A DNA stretch of 64,000 nt. It comes from Kalaharituber pfeilii (lineage: Eukaryota; Ascomycota; Pezizomycetes; Pezizales; Pezizaceae). The notes below the pieces were generated by a model. That model was given only the letters and a program-made list of their open reading frames with translations, did not search any database and was not told the DNA's origin. Of the stretch, positions 44,121 to 56,810 are shown in pieces. The position numbers were made by a program, and so were the translations under genes. The stretch is from the NCBI GenBank assembly GCA_015179045.1, contig WHUZ01000021.1, forward strand, positions 558,001-622,000, read 5' to 3'. Numbering within the stretch: the first letter of the stretch is position 1; every line of letters begins with the position of its first letter.

Positions 44121-46993
44121 AACTTTGAGTGGATGTGTTTTGGTTGCTTCTAACCTGGACAAGTATCTGAGTGGAGTTTTGGGAATTAATAATTCCAGGA
44201 GCATGCAAACACCAGCAAACAAAACAAGCCTGCTATTTGAGAGAATCAAATGGGCACTGTGGAAGGAAGAAGAGGTTGCAGTCTTTATTGAGGACCTACA
44301 ACGGCACAAGCTGAGTTTGAACTTAATGTTGGGAATTATTCAATGGTAGGTTGAAAGCCTATTTCTTCAGGAGTGCAGATACTAATCTCCTTTTATAGCA
44401 ATTCCATGGCAGAGGCTGCCGAAAGCCTTGGGAAATTGCACGATGCAGTTAGTCAAATATTAGAATCCAACCATGCGATTTCAATTCAGTTGCGAGAAAT
44501 CATTAGCCGTTATGATCCTCCAAAAAGCAATGAAATGGAGTCTGCAACACTTAATTTGCAGCACCGGGTTGCAAGCATAGGACCTGCACCAGGTGGTTTC
44601 ACGATACCATTATCCACAACTAAAGATGATCAAGTCTCCAACAACAATGATTACTCTGCATCAGTGATAACAGCAGCAACATCGCATAGCACATTATCCT
44701 TGCAATCCAGGCGATCCATAAAATCCGTGCTACCATCATTTATAGATGAATTAAAAGATTCCAGGCCCTACAAGCGACTCCAGAAGTGGGGTGGCATGGG
44801 CAATGATTCTGACTCCACAATCTTCAGTAACAGCTCCATCAGAGGTTGTAGCTGGTCAATGCTTTCAAGCATGAGCTTGGTTGATCTCACGATTTCGGAA
44901 ATCTCAGTGCTTGAGCTGCCTATTTGCTTATCTGATCTCTGGGACTCACAGCCTTACCAAGTCGAAACTCTACCTCCTTCAGCTACTGGTCACCACAGAT
45001 CATACCGAGGATGGGTACTGAGGTTGCTTTCTATGAGGCCGATGCATCGTGCTATTCGCAATAAGGATGAAGATGCTATTCGAGCTCTACTCGCTTCAGG
45101 AGCAAATGTGGAGGAGAGAGATTCAGATGGGCGGACACCACTGTTTGCAGCAGCTAACCAAGGGTACTACAAGGTAGTAGAGCTGCTGCTGGCAGACGGC
45201 AGGGTTGATGTCAATACTACTGCTAAAGATAACGAGACACCCTTGAATACTGCAGTTGTCAATAGATATGACAAGGTGGTAGAGCTGCTGTTGGCACACA
45301 GTGGGGTTAATGTCAATATGGCTACCAAAGCAGGCTGGGCACCACTGCATTACGCAGCATACTACGGGCGTGTTAAGGTGGTGGAGCTGCTGTTGGCAGA
45401 CAGCAGAGTTAATGTCAATACTACTGCTCAGTGTGGGCAGCCATCACTGATTACCGCAAATAGGCATCACAAGGTAGTAGAGCTGCCGCTGGCACACAGT
45501 AGGGTTACTGTCAATATGGCTACCAAAGCAGGCTGGACACCACTGAATACTGCAGCTTTCTGTGGGCATGTTAAGGTGGTAGAGCTGCTGCTGGCACATA
45601 GTAGGGTTAATGTCAATATAGCTACCAAATCAGGCTGGACACCACTGAATACCGCAGCATACTACGGACGTGTTAAGGTGGTGGAGCTGCTCCTGGAAGA
45701 TGGCAGGGTTGACGTCAATATGGCTACCAAAGACAGCTGGACACCACTGAATAATGCAGCTGACCGCGGGTACGACAAGGTGGTAGAGCTGCTGCTGAAA
45801 GATAACAGGGTTGACGTCAATATGGCTACCAAAGACAGACGGACACCACTGAATAATGCAGCTAATAGAGGGTATAATAAGGTGGTGCAGCTGCTCCTAG
45901 CAGACAGCAAGGTTGATGTCAATATGGCTGCTAAAAATGGCTGGACACCACTGAGTGCTGCAGCTGATGAAGGGCACAACAAGGTGGTAGAACTGCTGTT
46001 GGCGGACCGCAGGGTTAATGTGAACATGGCTACTGACAATGGCTGGACACCACTGAATGCCGCAGCTAAAAAAGGGCACGACAAGGTGGTAGAGCTGCTG
46101 CTGGCAAAAGGCAGGATTGATGTCAATCGGGCTGCCAGAAATGGCTGGACACCACTGAACAGCGCAGTGACTAGAGGTCACAGCAAGGTGGTAAAGCTGC
46201 TGCTGGCAGACGGCCGGGTTGACGTCAATATGGCTGACAAAAGTGGCTGGACACCTCTGAATGCCGCAGTTGACAAACAGCGCATCAAAGTGGTGCAGCT
46301 GCTACTGGCAAATCACCGGGTCGACGTTAATAGGGCTACCAAACATGGCCTAACACCACTGCATGCGGCAACTATCAAAGGGTATGACAAGGTCGTTGAG
46401 CTGCTGCTTGCAGACACTAGGATTGATGTCAACCGCGGTGGTGAGGACGGTAACACTCCGCTTCATAAAATAGCTTACAATCCACGGGTTTATAACTCCG
46501 ATTGCTATGCCAAGGTAATTAAGCTGCTTCTCGCACATGACAAATTCGACATATCGAAAGCCAACGCTGCTTCTATGACTGCCCTAGACTTGGCCACTAG
46601 GCACGGATGCCGCGCACAACTGTTGCGATGTTACGCTCAAAGGTTAGTAAAGAAGAGGACGTAGCCGTTGCTCATCTCTCTCCCTGGGTCTATCTCTTGG
46701 CTGATCCACTGAAGTTCAATTATTTATTGTTTTATCTCTATTCACAAGCAGGTTGTGAGATGGTATCTGTTTTGTTGAGCATTTACATGCTTCTCAATAG
46801 AGGAGGTTTGATTCTTGACCTTGAACCTATGTTATTCATCGATACATCAAACTTTGTCACTCACAAGTCAGAAGTTTGTGTGTTTGTACTCTTCTAGTTC
46901 GACAAACTCTGATCTTTAGAACTCTGGATTTCATCTACTTCGGCAATTGAGGGGCCATGAGGGTACAGATCCAAGGTGCGCACTTTCCTTAAT

Positions 46994-47052
46994 CTTTTTT
47001 TTTTTTTTTTTTTAAATATTAATTGCATGCCGCCCTGAGGGCTATGGCGATG
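46994..47052 (-). mobile_element. 5'-truncated LINE tail
   Basis: In minus orientation CATCGCCATAGCCCTCAGGG, then CGGCATGCAATTAATATTT and about 20 A. Matches the LINE 3' end. No clear target duplication. Confidence 0.6.
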
Positions 47053-47470
47053 TTTACGGTACAAAAAAGGTTTAACACGAAATATTGAAGAGAATTGAAC
47101 TGAAAAGGAAAAATGCCTATAAAGAAGATAATAGATATATGTCTTAGAAGATAACTCCGCTATTCCTGTCCTGCGCTCACGTTAGCCTTGGCCTAACCTC
47201 TAGTTACTGTTTTCGATGGTGAAGCGGACCGCAACGCAGAAAGCGGATCGCCAAATTTTGCAGAATGGAAAATTAAATTCATTTCCCGTATGGTATTAAT
47301 GCTTTCATATTGCTACTTTCTCCACTGGTTCTAGGTACTTCAATAGTGCGAGGTGGAGTATTGGAGTTGGTAAGGTATGTGGGGTGGTATTGGTCTGTGT
47401 GCTGGGTGGGCGCCAGTGGGTAGGTTCTCGATAAAGTAGTAATTCTGACCATAGTCATACTCAGAGTGTT

Positions 47471-47538
47471 GCCCTGCCATGGCGAACAGCTGCAAGCGGG
47501 GTTACGTGAGAAAAAAAAAAGAAAAAAAGAAAAAAAAA
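47471..47538 (+). mobile_element. 5'-truncated SINE fragment
   Basis: GCCCTGCCATGGCGAACAGC...GCGGGGTTACGTGAG and an A-rich tail. Same truncation point and sequence as the fragment at 26990. Only a weak TGTT flank repeat. Confidence 0.65.
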
Positions 47539-48639
47539 TGTTTTTCTTTCCAATTTCCAACCCAATAGAGACTCGACTATGTAAGGACAATACCCTAGCA
47601 TACTTGGAGCATTGTTTGGGAACTCTAGCAAGAGTTGCGTACCTGGAACTAGAGGTGAGTGTTCGCCGAGCAGGTGTTTGAGGGTGGGGGGGGGGGGTTA
47701 AAGTGTTTAGGCCACGATGTATCCAATAACTTAATGAAGCTTTAGCAATTGAGAAATTGCATTTGCAACATTGTAATAATTTTTTTACTTCTTTACTACT
47801 CAGTTTTTTGCATCATAGCGTCTAGGTATACTGCCGGTAAGTACACCTGGGAAGCCGGCTATTATACACTAGCTCAACTCTTGATTACTGCTAGCTATAT
47901 CAACTCCTTAATAGCTATATTCGTCTAACAATACTAGTAGACCAGTATTCCTCTGTATGTGCATAAGCGAAGATGTGTGCTTCAAAATAACAGCGCCATT
48001 CTCTACATAACCTTGGCATCATCAAATGTTCTATACTTTCTAGAAATAGGCAGCAGAATATACAATAAGATCTCAGGGTAGAATCATTGACACATGGTAA
48101 CAAAGCATGTCCAGCATAGGATTTTGTATATACCAAATAAGTCATCACTTATATGCTACAAATAAGCCTAGCGAATGTGCGGAGTATGATTTGACATATT
48201 CTCCCATGCTCCGGCTTCAATTTGAGCCCATTTGAGGGTCATTTGCCCTCATAGTAATTTTTTGTTGTGGCATCCGGAAAGTGCACAATAACCCGGTATT
48301 GCGCAATATCCCAGTAACGTGCGTTAATGCTAGGGCTACTATTGCTGTACCAAGCAAGCCATCTGACCTGTACCTCTTTTCGGGGGGGAAACTGCTGTCA
48401 GTCATCCAGGCATTTTAACTATTCTTAATCTAAAATAACAATACTTAGTGCACAAAGGTATTGGATTATGCTTTTTAACTCTGCATCGAGCGGTAGGTAA
48501 AGTAAAGTATGAAAGTAAGGTATGCAAGAAAAGGATAGTCTTGTGCCAAGCTCTTGAAGCTGAGTTGCCCAGCACCTGTGGATTAACCCCCCTATTCTAC
48601 TCCTGTGGCTAACTCACTTTCCTCTCTACATGAGTTTCA

Positions 48640-49130
48640 CTGGTATCCCCCCGATGACTACCTTCGAATTGGGCTTGACTGGATAATATTGAGAGAACCC
48701 ATACGTCCACCAATCCCTCAGGTTCACAAAAATAAACCCCTGTGTGCCCACTTCAGCAAAAAGCCCTCGTACCAACCAGATCCGTAATGATACCTACTGA
48801 TTGTTTGTCTTTAAAGAGGAGCAGCATCTCTCTTGCTTTGGGATTGAATGCCAACGTAGTCAGACTTCCCTCTGCCAAACATGATAAGAGTCTCATCTTG
48901 ATTCCCCATGTAAAAATTAGTCTCTCGCCTAGCACAGCTTGAGCGTGCTTCAGACAAGAGGCCAATTCCTCATAGCCATAAATTCAATCCCTTGGAGTAA
49001 CTACCAGTTGCTTTTCTTTAAGAGGCAACCAATCTTGCTTTGGAATTGATGCCTAGTTCAGCCACGCTTCCCCCGCAGACCATATTTGGATTCCTGATCC
49101 CTTCTCTAGTCCCCATGAGCCGACCAATTG
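48640..49130 (-). other. Dispersed repeat X, second copy
   Basis: Inverted relative to 8360-9330. Minus-strand frames read SVAELGINSKARLVAS, then LKHAQAVLGERLIFTWG and EGSLTTLAFNPKAREMLLLF, matching the first copy piece by piece. Also shared is the GFIFVN/GVYFCE segment. Family not recognised. Confidence 0.4.
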
Positions 49131-49229
49131 ATTTTGAGATGCCATCGGTAAATATAACACATCGATCGATATAAAAAAAATTGATAAAAGGCCATATAAA
49201 AACAAAATAGATAAGAGAAACAGACGAAA

Positions 49230-50850
49230 TAGTGGACCTACAATATGGGAGGAGCTGCGTGGGACGGTTCGATGGAGTGGCGGGACGGGATCGTGGGACG
49301 GGGTGGGGCGGAGAACTTGTTAGAGGGGTGTCGGAGCTGCTGCTGGAGTGTAATCTGCTTGCATAGCTCCACGCAGCTGGAGTACTTGCGGACGGCGCTA
49401 CTCGACTCGGGAGTTGAGAGACTGGTTGAGCAGCAGCTGCAGCGGGGGTTGCGAGAGGCTGCTGCAGCTGCTGGAGGATGGGTGGGATTGAGAGGCAATG
49501 TGAGTGTGAGGAGGGGTGCAGTTGATAGGCAGTGAGAGATGGGTACAAGAACATGCTATTGAATGTGCTATTAATCGTGCGGTTTGAAGGGTGGTGTGCG
49601 AGGGGTGTGCGAAATGCTGTTGAAGGTAATTGGATGTTGGGGCGCACGATGCGACGGGGAAAGGCGGGAGGCAAGGTGCGCAGTAAGGTAGGGTGGGACG
49701 GTGACATGGGCTCAAGAGAAAGTGGAATTTTCTACTTTTCGAACTGAGGGCCTAGAAAAGGGAGGTGTAGAGAGAAATGACTGGAGAGCACTTGAAAAAT
49801 GACATGGAGAGAAAAGAGGTGACAGAGAAGGAGCATGTAGGTCTGGGCTACGGGTACTACTATTACGGTGGAGAGACTGGGACTCAAGACACACGGTGCC
49901 GGTCCCAGTCCAGTTCATCATGAGTCGAACACTTCCGGAACGGACATCATGTTCCCAGGTACTACCCAACCAGACTAGCTATAGGTACTACTGCCTCACC
50001 AATAACAGCAGTGGGCTCATTCCCACTTTATGCTTACGACACCTCTGCTGAACTTGACAGTACCGAGTCGTCCATCCGGCAGACGTCAGAGGTTTGGACA
50101 CCGAGCTCTCCATGTTTTTGCAGCATCATCCGCAGAAATATAAACGTCACGCCGCTCCCTTCCGGCACACTATCGTTGTGGGGAGAAATGGGCAAGTACA
50201 TGCAAGGGAGAAAAGCTTGGCATGGGCGATAGACAACGGGCACGTGGGGGATTTCATGGATATATATTGAGATTTTAAATTTGTATGGCTAGTTTAGAAT
50301 CAATTAAGCATCTCTTCTTCTTCTTCCTCACACTCGCACCCTCACTCGCGGAAGTTGAACATTCATTCCGCCTGCTTATTACCGTTCCGGTTAGTTGAAA
50401 GGCTGTAGTGCAATACTTCTCCATCGTCGGAAGGAAACGTGCGGCGGCGACAACGACGACGACGATGACGAATGCACTAGCTAGAGCGAAGGCAATACAA
50501 GAATCCCTTGTAGTCACGAATGAGCAGCTGCGGAGGTGATCGGGAAGTCGCTGCGCGAGTCAGCGGGGCGCAGTATGAGGGGCAGGAGATGGTTCGTGCC
50601 GCGGCCGTACTTGAATGCAGGGGGGAGGAAATGAGAATATCCATACGAGTAAGAGTTGCCATACAGGAGAGAGTGGGTTGGGAGAGCTGGATGACGAGGA
50701 GGAGTCGGAGTCTAAGAGGGTGTCGGATGTGAGAAGGGTGTCGGCGGTGGCGGAGGAGGAGGAGGAGGAGGAGTGGGGGGGGACAGGGAGGGAAGATAAA
50801 GAGGGGGAAGGGGAGATAGACAGAGTGGAAAGGTTAAAGTCGGAATTATA
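49230..50850 (+). pseudogene. UIM-protein gene relic (iv)
   Basis: Plus-strand relic with the same order as copy (iii): a helical piece ending LVEQQLQRGLREAAAAAGGW (about 49410-49485), a GLGYGYYYYGGETGTQDT segment (about 49835-49885), an ITAVGSFPLYAYDTSAEL segment (about 50005), then the UIM core ALARAKAIQESLVVTNEQ (about 50478-50530). A stop and shift follow, then GLGELDDEEESESKR and a Glu-rich run (about 50675-50780). The stops and shifts mean it is not functional. Confidence 0.55.
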
Positions 50851-53800
50851 GTTACTTGTTACCCTGAGCGTTTTCGTTCTTTCGCGTTGATTATGTTTTT
50901 AGGAAAAATGGGAGCACTATATGTTCATAAATCATTTAGTCTTCAGTCTTTTTTTTTTCATCAACCCACACAAATTTGATTTATCGAACCAACACATCCC
51001 ATATAACCAGCGGTCGTCAATTGCATGAATATCCTGCGGTTTAAATAAAATTCCCTGATACCAAATTTCGAATCACTTATCCATATACAAGGAACTACTT
51101 ACAGTACCCTATAGTTTGATCACGCCATGTCGTGGGTAGGTAAGTAAGAGGAGGAGAGTGAGTGGGTAGGGCGTGGAAGAAAGGGGGAAGATATTCCATC
51201 TTCATATGTATTCCTCGAGATTTCCAGGAATAGTTCAAGTGCTTAACATACTGTGCCACCCTATCGGGGAAATTTGACCTGCAATTCTACCCTGAGGTGT
51301 AGACCAGATATAAGGCAGCTGAGGGATACGGGGAATAGAGGTTTAGCAACATCCCCGTAGGCTTCCCCCGTAATGTATTAGTAATCTTACTGTAGCGGGA
51401 CTCTCTGCAAATGAGAGGTTTAGCACCCACTCCCCCCGTTCAAATCCCCGTACCAAGAACGCAACAAATCCAGATGCCCTAACCATGCACATGCACCTAC
51501 AGCATTTCGCAGCTGTACAGGCAGCAGCTGCAGCCTGTAGTACTCTGTTCCAAGTAATTTCTACATTCACAGTGGCTTATCTATAAGAAATTGGCAGAGA
51601 AACTGATTCAGACTTGCTGAAGCAGGTTCAGCTTGCAGAGTCCCTTTCTTCTAGTCTTTCTGAGCTTGATATACCTAGTTGAGAGCTGGCAGATGCTGGA
51701 GGGCTTACTCTTGGATGTCTTGGAGGCATGGTGATTGTGTGAATAATGTTACGGGAAAATAGTGCTGCTGGTGTCTGTGTAAGTGGATCAAGACGGAAAT
51801 TTGTAGGGCAGTTGTTTACAATAGGTAATAATTCTGTACAAAGTTTGAAGGCAATCTGACTTGATTAAATGGTTGCAGGCATTGCTCAAAGATGTGCAGT
51901 TTTCCCTGTAAATAAGGGGATTTTTTCAAAGTTCTCCAAGTTTCATGTAAATAAAGCCACCATTGTCACGGCAACGGTGTGGCGCAGCATTACGGGGAAA
52001 GTTATTGGAATGTTGCTACATAAACCTCTCTAAGTGTGGTCAGGCTATCGGCCTTGGCGATTATATATGTAGATGTATACAATTGTAAATATGATATCAC
52101 TCATAGAGGAGGTACGGTAAGGAAACAAACTTTTGATAGATATAGAAATCCAGTAACCTCTAGCTCTCAGCTTTGCTGGTTTTTGCAAACCGCTCACTAC
52201 ATGAGCTCTTGCCCGCCCCGAGTAACTCTAGTGATAATGCATCTTCTCCCGATCCACAGGTTTACCATCCCCATTGTCTCTGGACATCCTGCACTTGCAT
52301 GTCTGTATAATATAGTAGTGATACTCATGCTAGAAACTGCATCTGTGAATTTTTTCCTTTGTTAACGAAGATTATAGAGTTCTATCAAACTATTTCTCAT
52401 AGGTGCATGTTTTAAAGATATTTCTTTCTATATCACACAGTGGTGATTAATGGTGGTAGTGATATGCAAATGAAGCGCTAAGTGCGGATTCAAACCTATG
52501 AGTTTGCTCTTGCTCGCCCGGATTCTCTAGTAAAGTATTATGGCATCAACCTTTGGTTTTGGGGTTGTGAGCGGGTATACTTGTTGGAATATAGTCTTCT
52601 TACCAAATGTTTGAAGGAGCAAAATTTGAGGAAAAATGGATTTCTAATGTGTAGTGAGATGGCATGACAGATGGTGAAGATGGTGAGATGAGTTAGGTCT
52701 GAGTGAGGTTTGCAAGGAGGGTTGTGGGGGAGTTGAAGGGGGGTTGATTGTAGCCTCCATCATCCACGGGCGTTGCCTGTAACGCTGCGGGTTAGATTAG
52801 GTTGTAATGCGGGGTTCGGTAATCCGTTGTTCATATGATAATTCTTTTTTTTGCAAGGTTTACTGATTATGGTGTTCCCTAGGCTTTAACACGGCTAAGG
52901 ACAAGGCTAGCTCGATTGTTGCTTTTTTCTTTTCGGTTGTTGCCGCTTGGTTACTGTAGCCAGAAAACGAGGCGAATTATGCAGTACAGAGTACTCTCCA
53001 CCTTCTTCAAAACGGGCTGACAAGTGAGGCGAACCATTTGTATGGAATCATTATATATTCCACCCCCAGCAACGCTCTTGATCCTCCAATGACGTTCGCT
53101 GTGTTACTCTCTCTCTAGTAACAAAGAGATCGTAACCTTTCAATTTCCGCATTACCAAAGAGAACCGGCCACCCAGTACATTTTCAATTGCTAGAAGAGG
53201 TTATTTCCATCATTTTATACCTTTTTGTATATTTTTGGCAAGTCCGGTAATAAACATCTATTTCTTATAATATCTTGCCACTTCATTTGGAGGTACTGTA
53301 TCTCTCAATATTTAGCGTTCACTCACCTCCAATAGTCGGTTTTGGTTTCCTTTTGTTTTCATTGTCATCGTTTCGGTGCCTGAATGATTTGTTTACGGTA
53401 ACTCCACCCGTTCAATCTACCTGTAGAGCTTATTCTGTCCGTAAACCTATCAAAACTGCAGATTTCGTGTTTCGTAGAATGTATACATAGGCAGGAACAC
53501 GTGAGTGCCTTGGTGCTGCATAATTCACCTCATTTTCAGCATCCCCAAGTACGGAGTACTGTATACTTAAACCTCAAGAAGAAAATAGTGGTTGCCAACA
53601 ACCATCTACTTATACTAGGCCATGCCTAATACCCAAGATATTGCGTGTGGAAGTGTTCAGAGTAGGAGTAGGAGGAACATCCGAGACTTCCCGGTCGCCA
53701 GGCATTACTAGGTAAGTTACACAAGTAGTGCGGATGTACATTCCGAACCGCATTGAAGGTAGAATATTTTGTCCGATGTCCGTAGATCAGGTCCAGACGA

Positions 53801-54431
53801 TTCGCCCTTACATCTCAGATATGCACATGCACATGGGACACATAAAGGGGTATGCGCTGGTAGCTACCCATATTCAGATGCGGCTGCCACACTTCTACTA
53901 CAGTAGTATTGGCTATTGGAGACTGATCTGGTTACTAGTGCCACAATCCTCCCGCCATGGTGGCATACGTAGAATTTTAAGCGCCTAGAGCAATTAATGC
54001 AAGGCGAGTGGACACTCCAACGATACTAGAATTGGTGCTGCCGTTGGATTACAAATTGAAGAAGAGGGTTGTCCAGTACTTTCTAATTAGTAGATTGCAA
54101 TGTTCGGGATCCGTATGACTGAACTCTAGTGGAACATGGCAACCTGTTCTTGATTTTTGCTTTGCTTTTTACTTTTTTTGTTACAAAAAGGTGCTCATAA
54201 CTATACTACATACTTCCGATGGTGTTAACTAATAAGGTTAACAGACTCCTGAGATAGTGACAGGGATATTTTGGCCCGTAAGACCCATTTGTGGTTGAAT
54301 TACGGAACTAGAAACTAGACAATACTATCAAACATTACATTATACTGGCTCCACGGGTTATGAGTTTACCTTCATACTGGCGTATAGAATATCCAAAAGT
54401 AGATATAGTACCTAGCAGAAAGTCACCTGGA
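50851..54431. other. Spacer without a supported gene
   Basis: AT-rich sequence with scattered repeats. 52.43-52.70 kb resembles 35.44-35.78 kb. 53.62-53.72 kb resembles the end of the 9646 transposon (AAGATATTGCGTGTGGAAGT...TTACTAGGTAAG). The frame over 51343-51570 has no recognisable domain. No intact ORF with family support. Confidence 0.5.
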
Positions 54432-54433
54432 TA

Positions 54434-55924
54434 CAGTTAGAACTATGGGGTACTAGTATTAGGAAAAGTACATCCTGTAATATTCAGATATAGCCTGCAT
54501 TTGATGTAGCATTGTACTTGGTAAACGAGATCGATGCGATAAATACAACCGGAAACAAATGATAAAAAACAAGTCAAAAAAACTAATATTCTGTGTAACA
54601 GCCTTGCGTTTTATGAGCTGCCATCACTCTTTTAGGCATAGTCATATATAGCTTTTCATCAAGTTCTGGTGGAATATGATTCCAACAGTCAATAATTGCC
54701 GCTTTTTTTCACTACTGCTGGTCATCCCAGTAGTTGGGCAATATCTCTGCATAATGTCTGTTGGCGCTTGGGTTGCATCCAGCCATGTTCGCTTGGAATA
54801 AAGTCTGGGGAATATGGAGGATGGTCGATAAGCTCTATAGAATTGTCCTGGATAAACTTCTGAACCTTCGCTGCATACACCTGTATATTGTCTTGCTGGA
54901 AAAGTGGACGGTCACCTGCAGTTTTAAACTGCTTTATTACTAGCAAAAGATTTTCCTTGAATATAGAGATAGGCTTTGGAGTTGACTCGACCTTCCTCAA
55001 TAGCCTCAATTGTACCTATATTTTTATTAGCCCTATCACAATTTAATTTCACATGTGCACTATGCTAAATATCATATGCGAATAGCACTTATGGAATTTT
55101 CAGAGTGTTTCTCACTACTCTGTAGCCGCTTATTGCAAGGAAGGTGTTTATCCAATATTTGTTTCCAGAATCATACCCATACCATTACAGGGATATCCTT
55201 TGCAGTCCGCTTTGGCTGAACGCAATCTGGTCTATATGCTTCCCCTTTCTTCCGCCAGACTCATACAGCGTCACTCTGCCCCCTTTCTCAATTGAACACA
55301 CTTCACCGAACACTCTTCACCTCATATGTGTCCTTTGAAGTTCTTTTAGTCCAGTTTTTTGACCGAATAACCCATATGAAGCGAGCAGTTGCATGGTCTT
55401 AGCCTAGCAATTGGTCTGTATCCTCGATTTCATGCGAATTTGTCTAGAGTCGCATAGTGACATCTGGTACTGCTTGGGACATCATAGCCGATCGCTTAAT
55501 GCGCCTTTTTTGCTCAATTAAAGCGAATAGTATTTATTGCCTTTCTGTTCATCGACCTCGGAAGGCCTTCCGGTCCTTGCTGCATATTCAGGTGTCCCGC
55601 ATTCCTGATACCGCTGCAGCAAGCATTTCACGGTATGTCAGGGCCGATTGACTTGCTAGGCAATTCGAGACACCTTATTTCTGGCCTCAAACAAAGCAAA
55701 AATTTGGCTTTTATCGAACCCAGATAGTTTCTTTGGTGGCGGCATTTTCAATTATTGCTATGATTTGAGAGACGTACTCGTGCATACTCTACATTGAGGA
55801 GTCCTTCATCCTTCATGATCAAGCACTGCGTTGACCGCTTTACCAAGCAAAATACTATATGAAATGCAAACCAGATCTACATAATGCAGGATGTACTTTT
55901 CCTTATACCACACAGTTAGAACCG
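54434..55924 (-). mobile_element. Tc1/mariner element, about 1.49 kb, with TIRs
   Basis: TA at both edges (54432-54433 and 55925-55926). The ends CAGTTAGAACT / CGGTTCTAACTG and inner segments (AGGAAAAGTACATCCTG and onward) form imperfect inverted repeats of about 105-110 bp. The interior is a decayed Tc1-type transposase gene in minus orientation. Confidence 0.8.
54583..55745 (-). pseudogene. Tc1-type transposase, dead
   Basis: From ATG at 55745-55743: MPPPKKLSGFDKSQIFALF, then a helix-turn-helix region with KVSRIA and RP.HTV (interrupted by stops), CGTPEYAARTGRPSE, a decayed middle, then PLFQQDNIQVYAAKV and IDHPPYSPDFIPSEHGWM. The second Asp of the DDE triad lies in QQDN, and the C-terminal IPPELDEKLYMTMPKRVMAA runs to the stop at 54585-54583. 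Several stops and frameshifts make it non-functional. The family assignment rests on the HPPYSPD and MPKRV motifs. Confidence 0.85.
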
Positions 55925-56675
55925 TATAACGAAGACTTTCTGCAAGGCACGGTACCGGTTATGGTTGTCTCCCATGGAGTGGTGATACACAAGTGCCAAG
56001 ATGACCCCCGTTGTCACACAACGCGCGCGTAAACATGTAAATTAACTGCAAAACGGAAAAGCATTAGGTGAACTGTCAGGCAACATTCAGTCGAGAAAAA
56101 CGGTTGTTGCCGCGAAAAGCTTGAACCTTCAGCATCGCAGTCATTATTATCCGAACTTGCAGAACACGAGTTTACGGCATACTTGTCAAATGAGAATACA
56201 GCTCCAGTTAGCTTGCATCACGGGTGGGCACACAGCAGCAATATATGCTCCGTGCTGGATACTCTGTCGTTGTCTAAGCCGGAGTAATCATTCCAGAGTA
56301 GTGCTTTTGCACTTCAAGATATAGTAAAGTTGTAGTACTAATTCACTGCTGTTCAGTTTTTTGTGCTTAATCTGCTGACATCACTTCCTCTTCCAATCGT
56401 TGTAAAATGTTGGTCTGGGGGCTCCTCTTGGCGCTCATGTCTCACCACTCATAAGATAGACCTGCTGAGGCTACGCTGAAGGTCTCCTGGTCTCTTCGCA
56501 ACTTAGTACTGCAACCCTTCAGCCTTGTGATAAGAAAGTGCATTTTAGCACAAGCCAAAATTGACTGATTAGCTATGCATTTAGCAAAGAAGGGAAGAGC
56601 AGGGTTAAGGTGAATTGAAGCAACAACTGGTATTTGACCTTGTAACGGAGAGTAGAATTACTTAGCTTTCCCGTC

Positions 56676-56810
56676 CGGCGCAAAGCATATTTTTTTCTTC
56701 TTCCCCCTCCCTCCCTTAGTCACGTAACCCCGCATAGAGGCTTTCAGCCCACGGCAGGACCCCTTTATTACCCCAGAGGCAGGTCTGTAACACCAGACTT
56801 TGCGCCGGAT
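56676..56810 (-). mobile_element. Inverted SINE piece between 12-bp inverted repeats
   Basis: In minus orientation GGTCCTGCCGTGGGCTG...GCGGGGTTACGTGACTAAGG matches the SINE end. The outer edges TCCGGCGCAAAG (56676-56687) and CTTTGCGCCGGA (about 56799-56810) are perfect inverted repeats, not a direct target duplication. Confidence 0.55.

Larger units (their letters stand above)
38311..46664 (+). pseudogene. FNT-ankyrin family gene D, split by a Copia insertion
   Basis: Exon 1 starts at 38311 (MSNPVSIAAS) and is cut at 38569 by a 5551-bp LTR element. It resumes after the target duplication and ends at 44345. The intron is 44346-44398 (53 bp, ACTAAT...TATAG) and exon 2 44399-46664. Apart from the insertion the frame is open, equivalent to about 914 aa and about 16 ankyrin units, the longest array here. 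Unit 5 (GQPSLITANRHHKVVEL) is two residues short and lacks the GH. The linker keeps the SVLPSFIDELKDSRPYKRL and SEISVLELPI modules. The first ankyrin unit is of the type shared with gene C. The C-terminal cap is shifted by 2 bp near 46610-46630, so the family ending (AMLRSK) lies out of frame. As it stands, the 5' half can encode only 86 family residues plus an LTR-derived tail. Confidence 0.88.
46665..48639. other. Downstream flank of gene D
   Basis: No gene supported. 46.67-46.95 kb is collinear with the flank of gene E (59.66-59.97 kb; GGTTTGATTCTTGACCTTG, CTTCTAGTT.GACAAA). A G run sits at about 47683-47698. 47.75-48.42 kb is a dispersed repeat also found near 34.2-34.8 kb. Confidence 0.55.

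Noticed and set aside
51400..51475. tRNA-like T-arm word GTTCAAATCCCCGTACCA
   Set aside because: No complementary acceptor stem or cloverleaf can be drawn around it.
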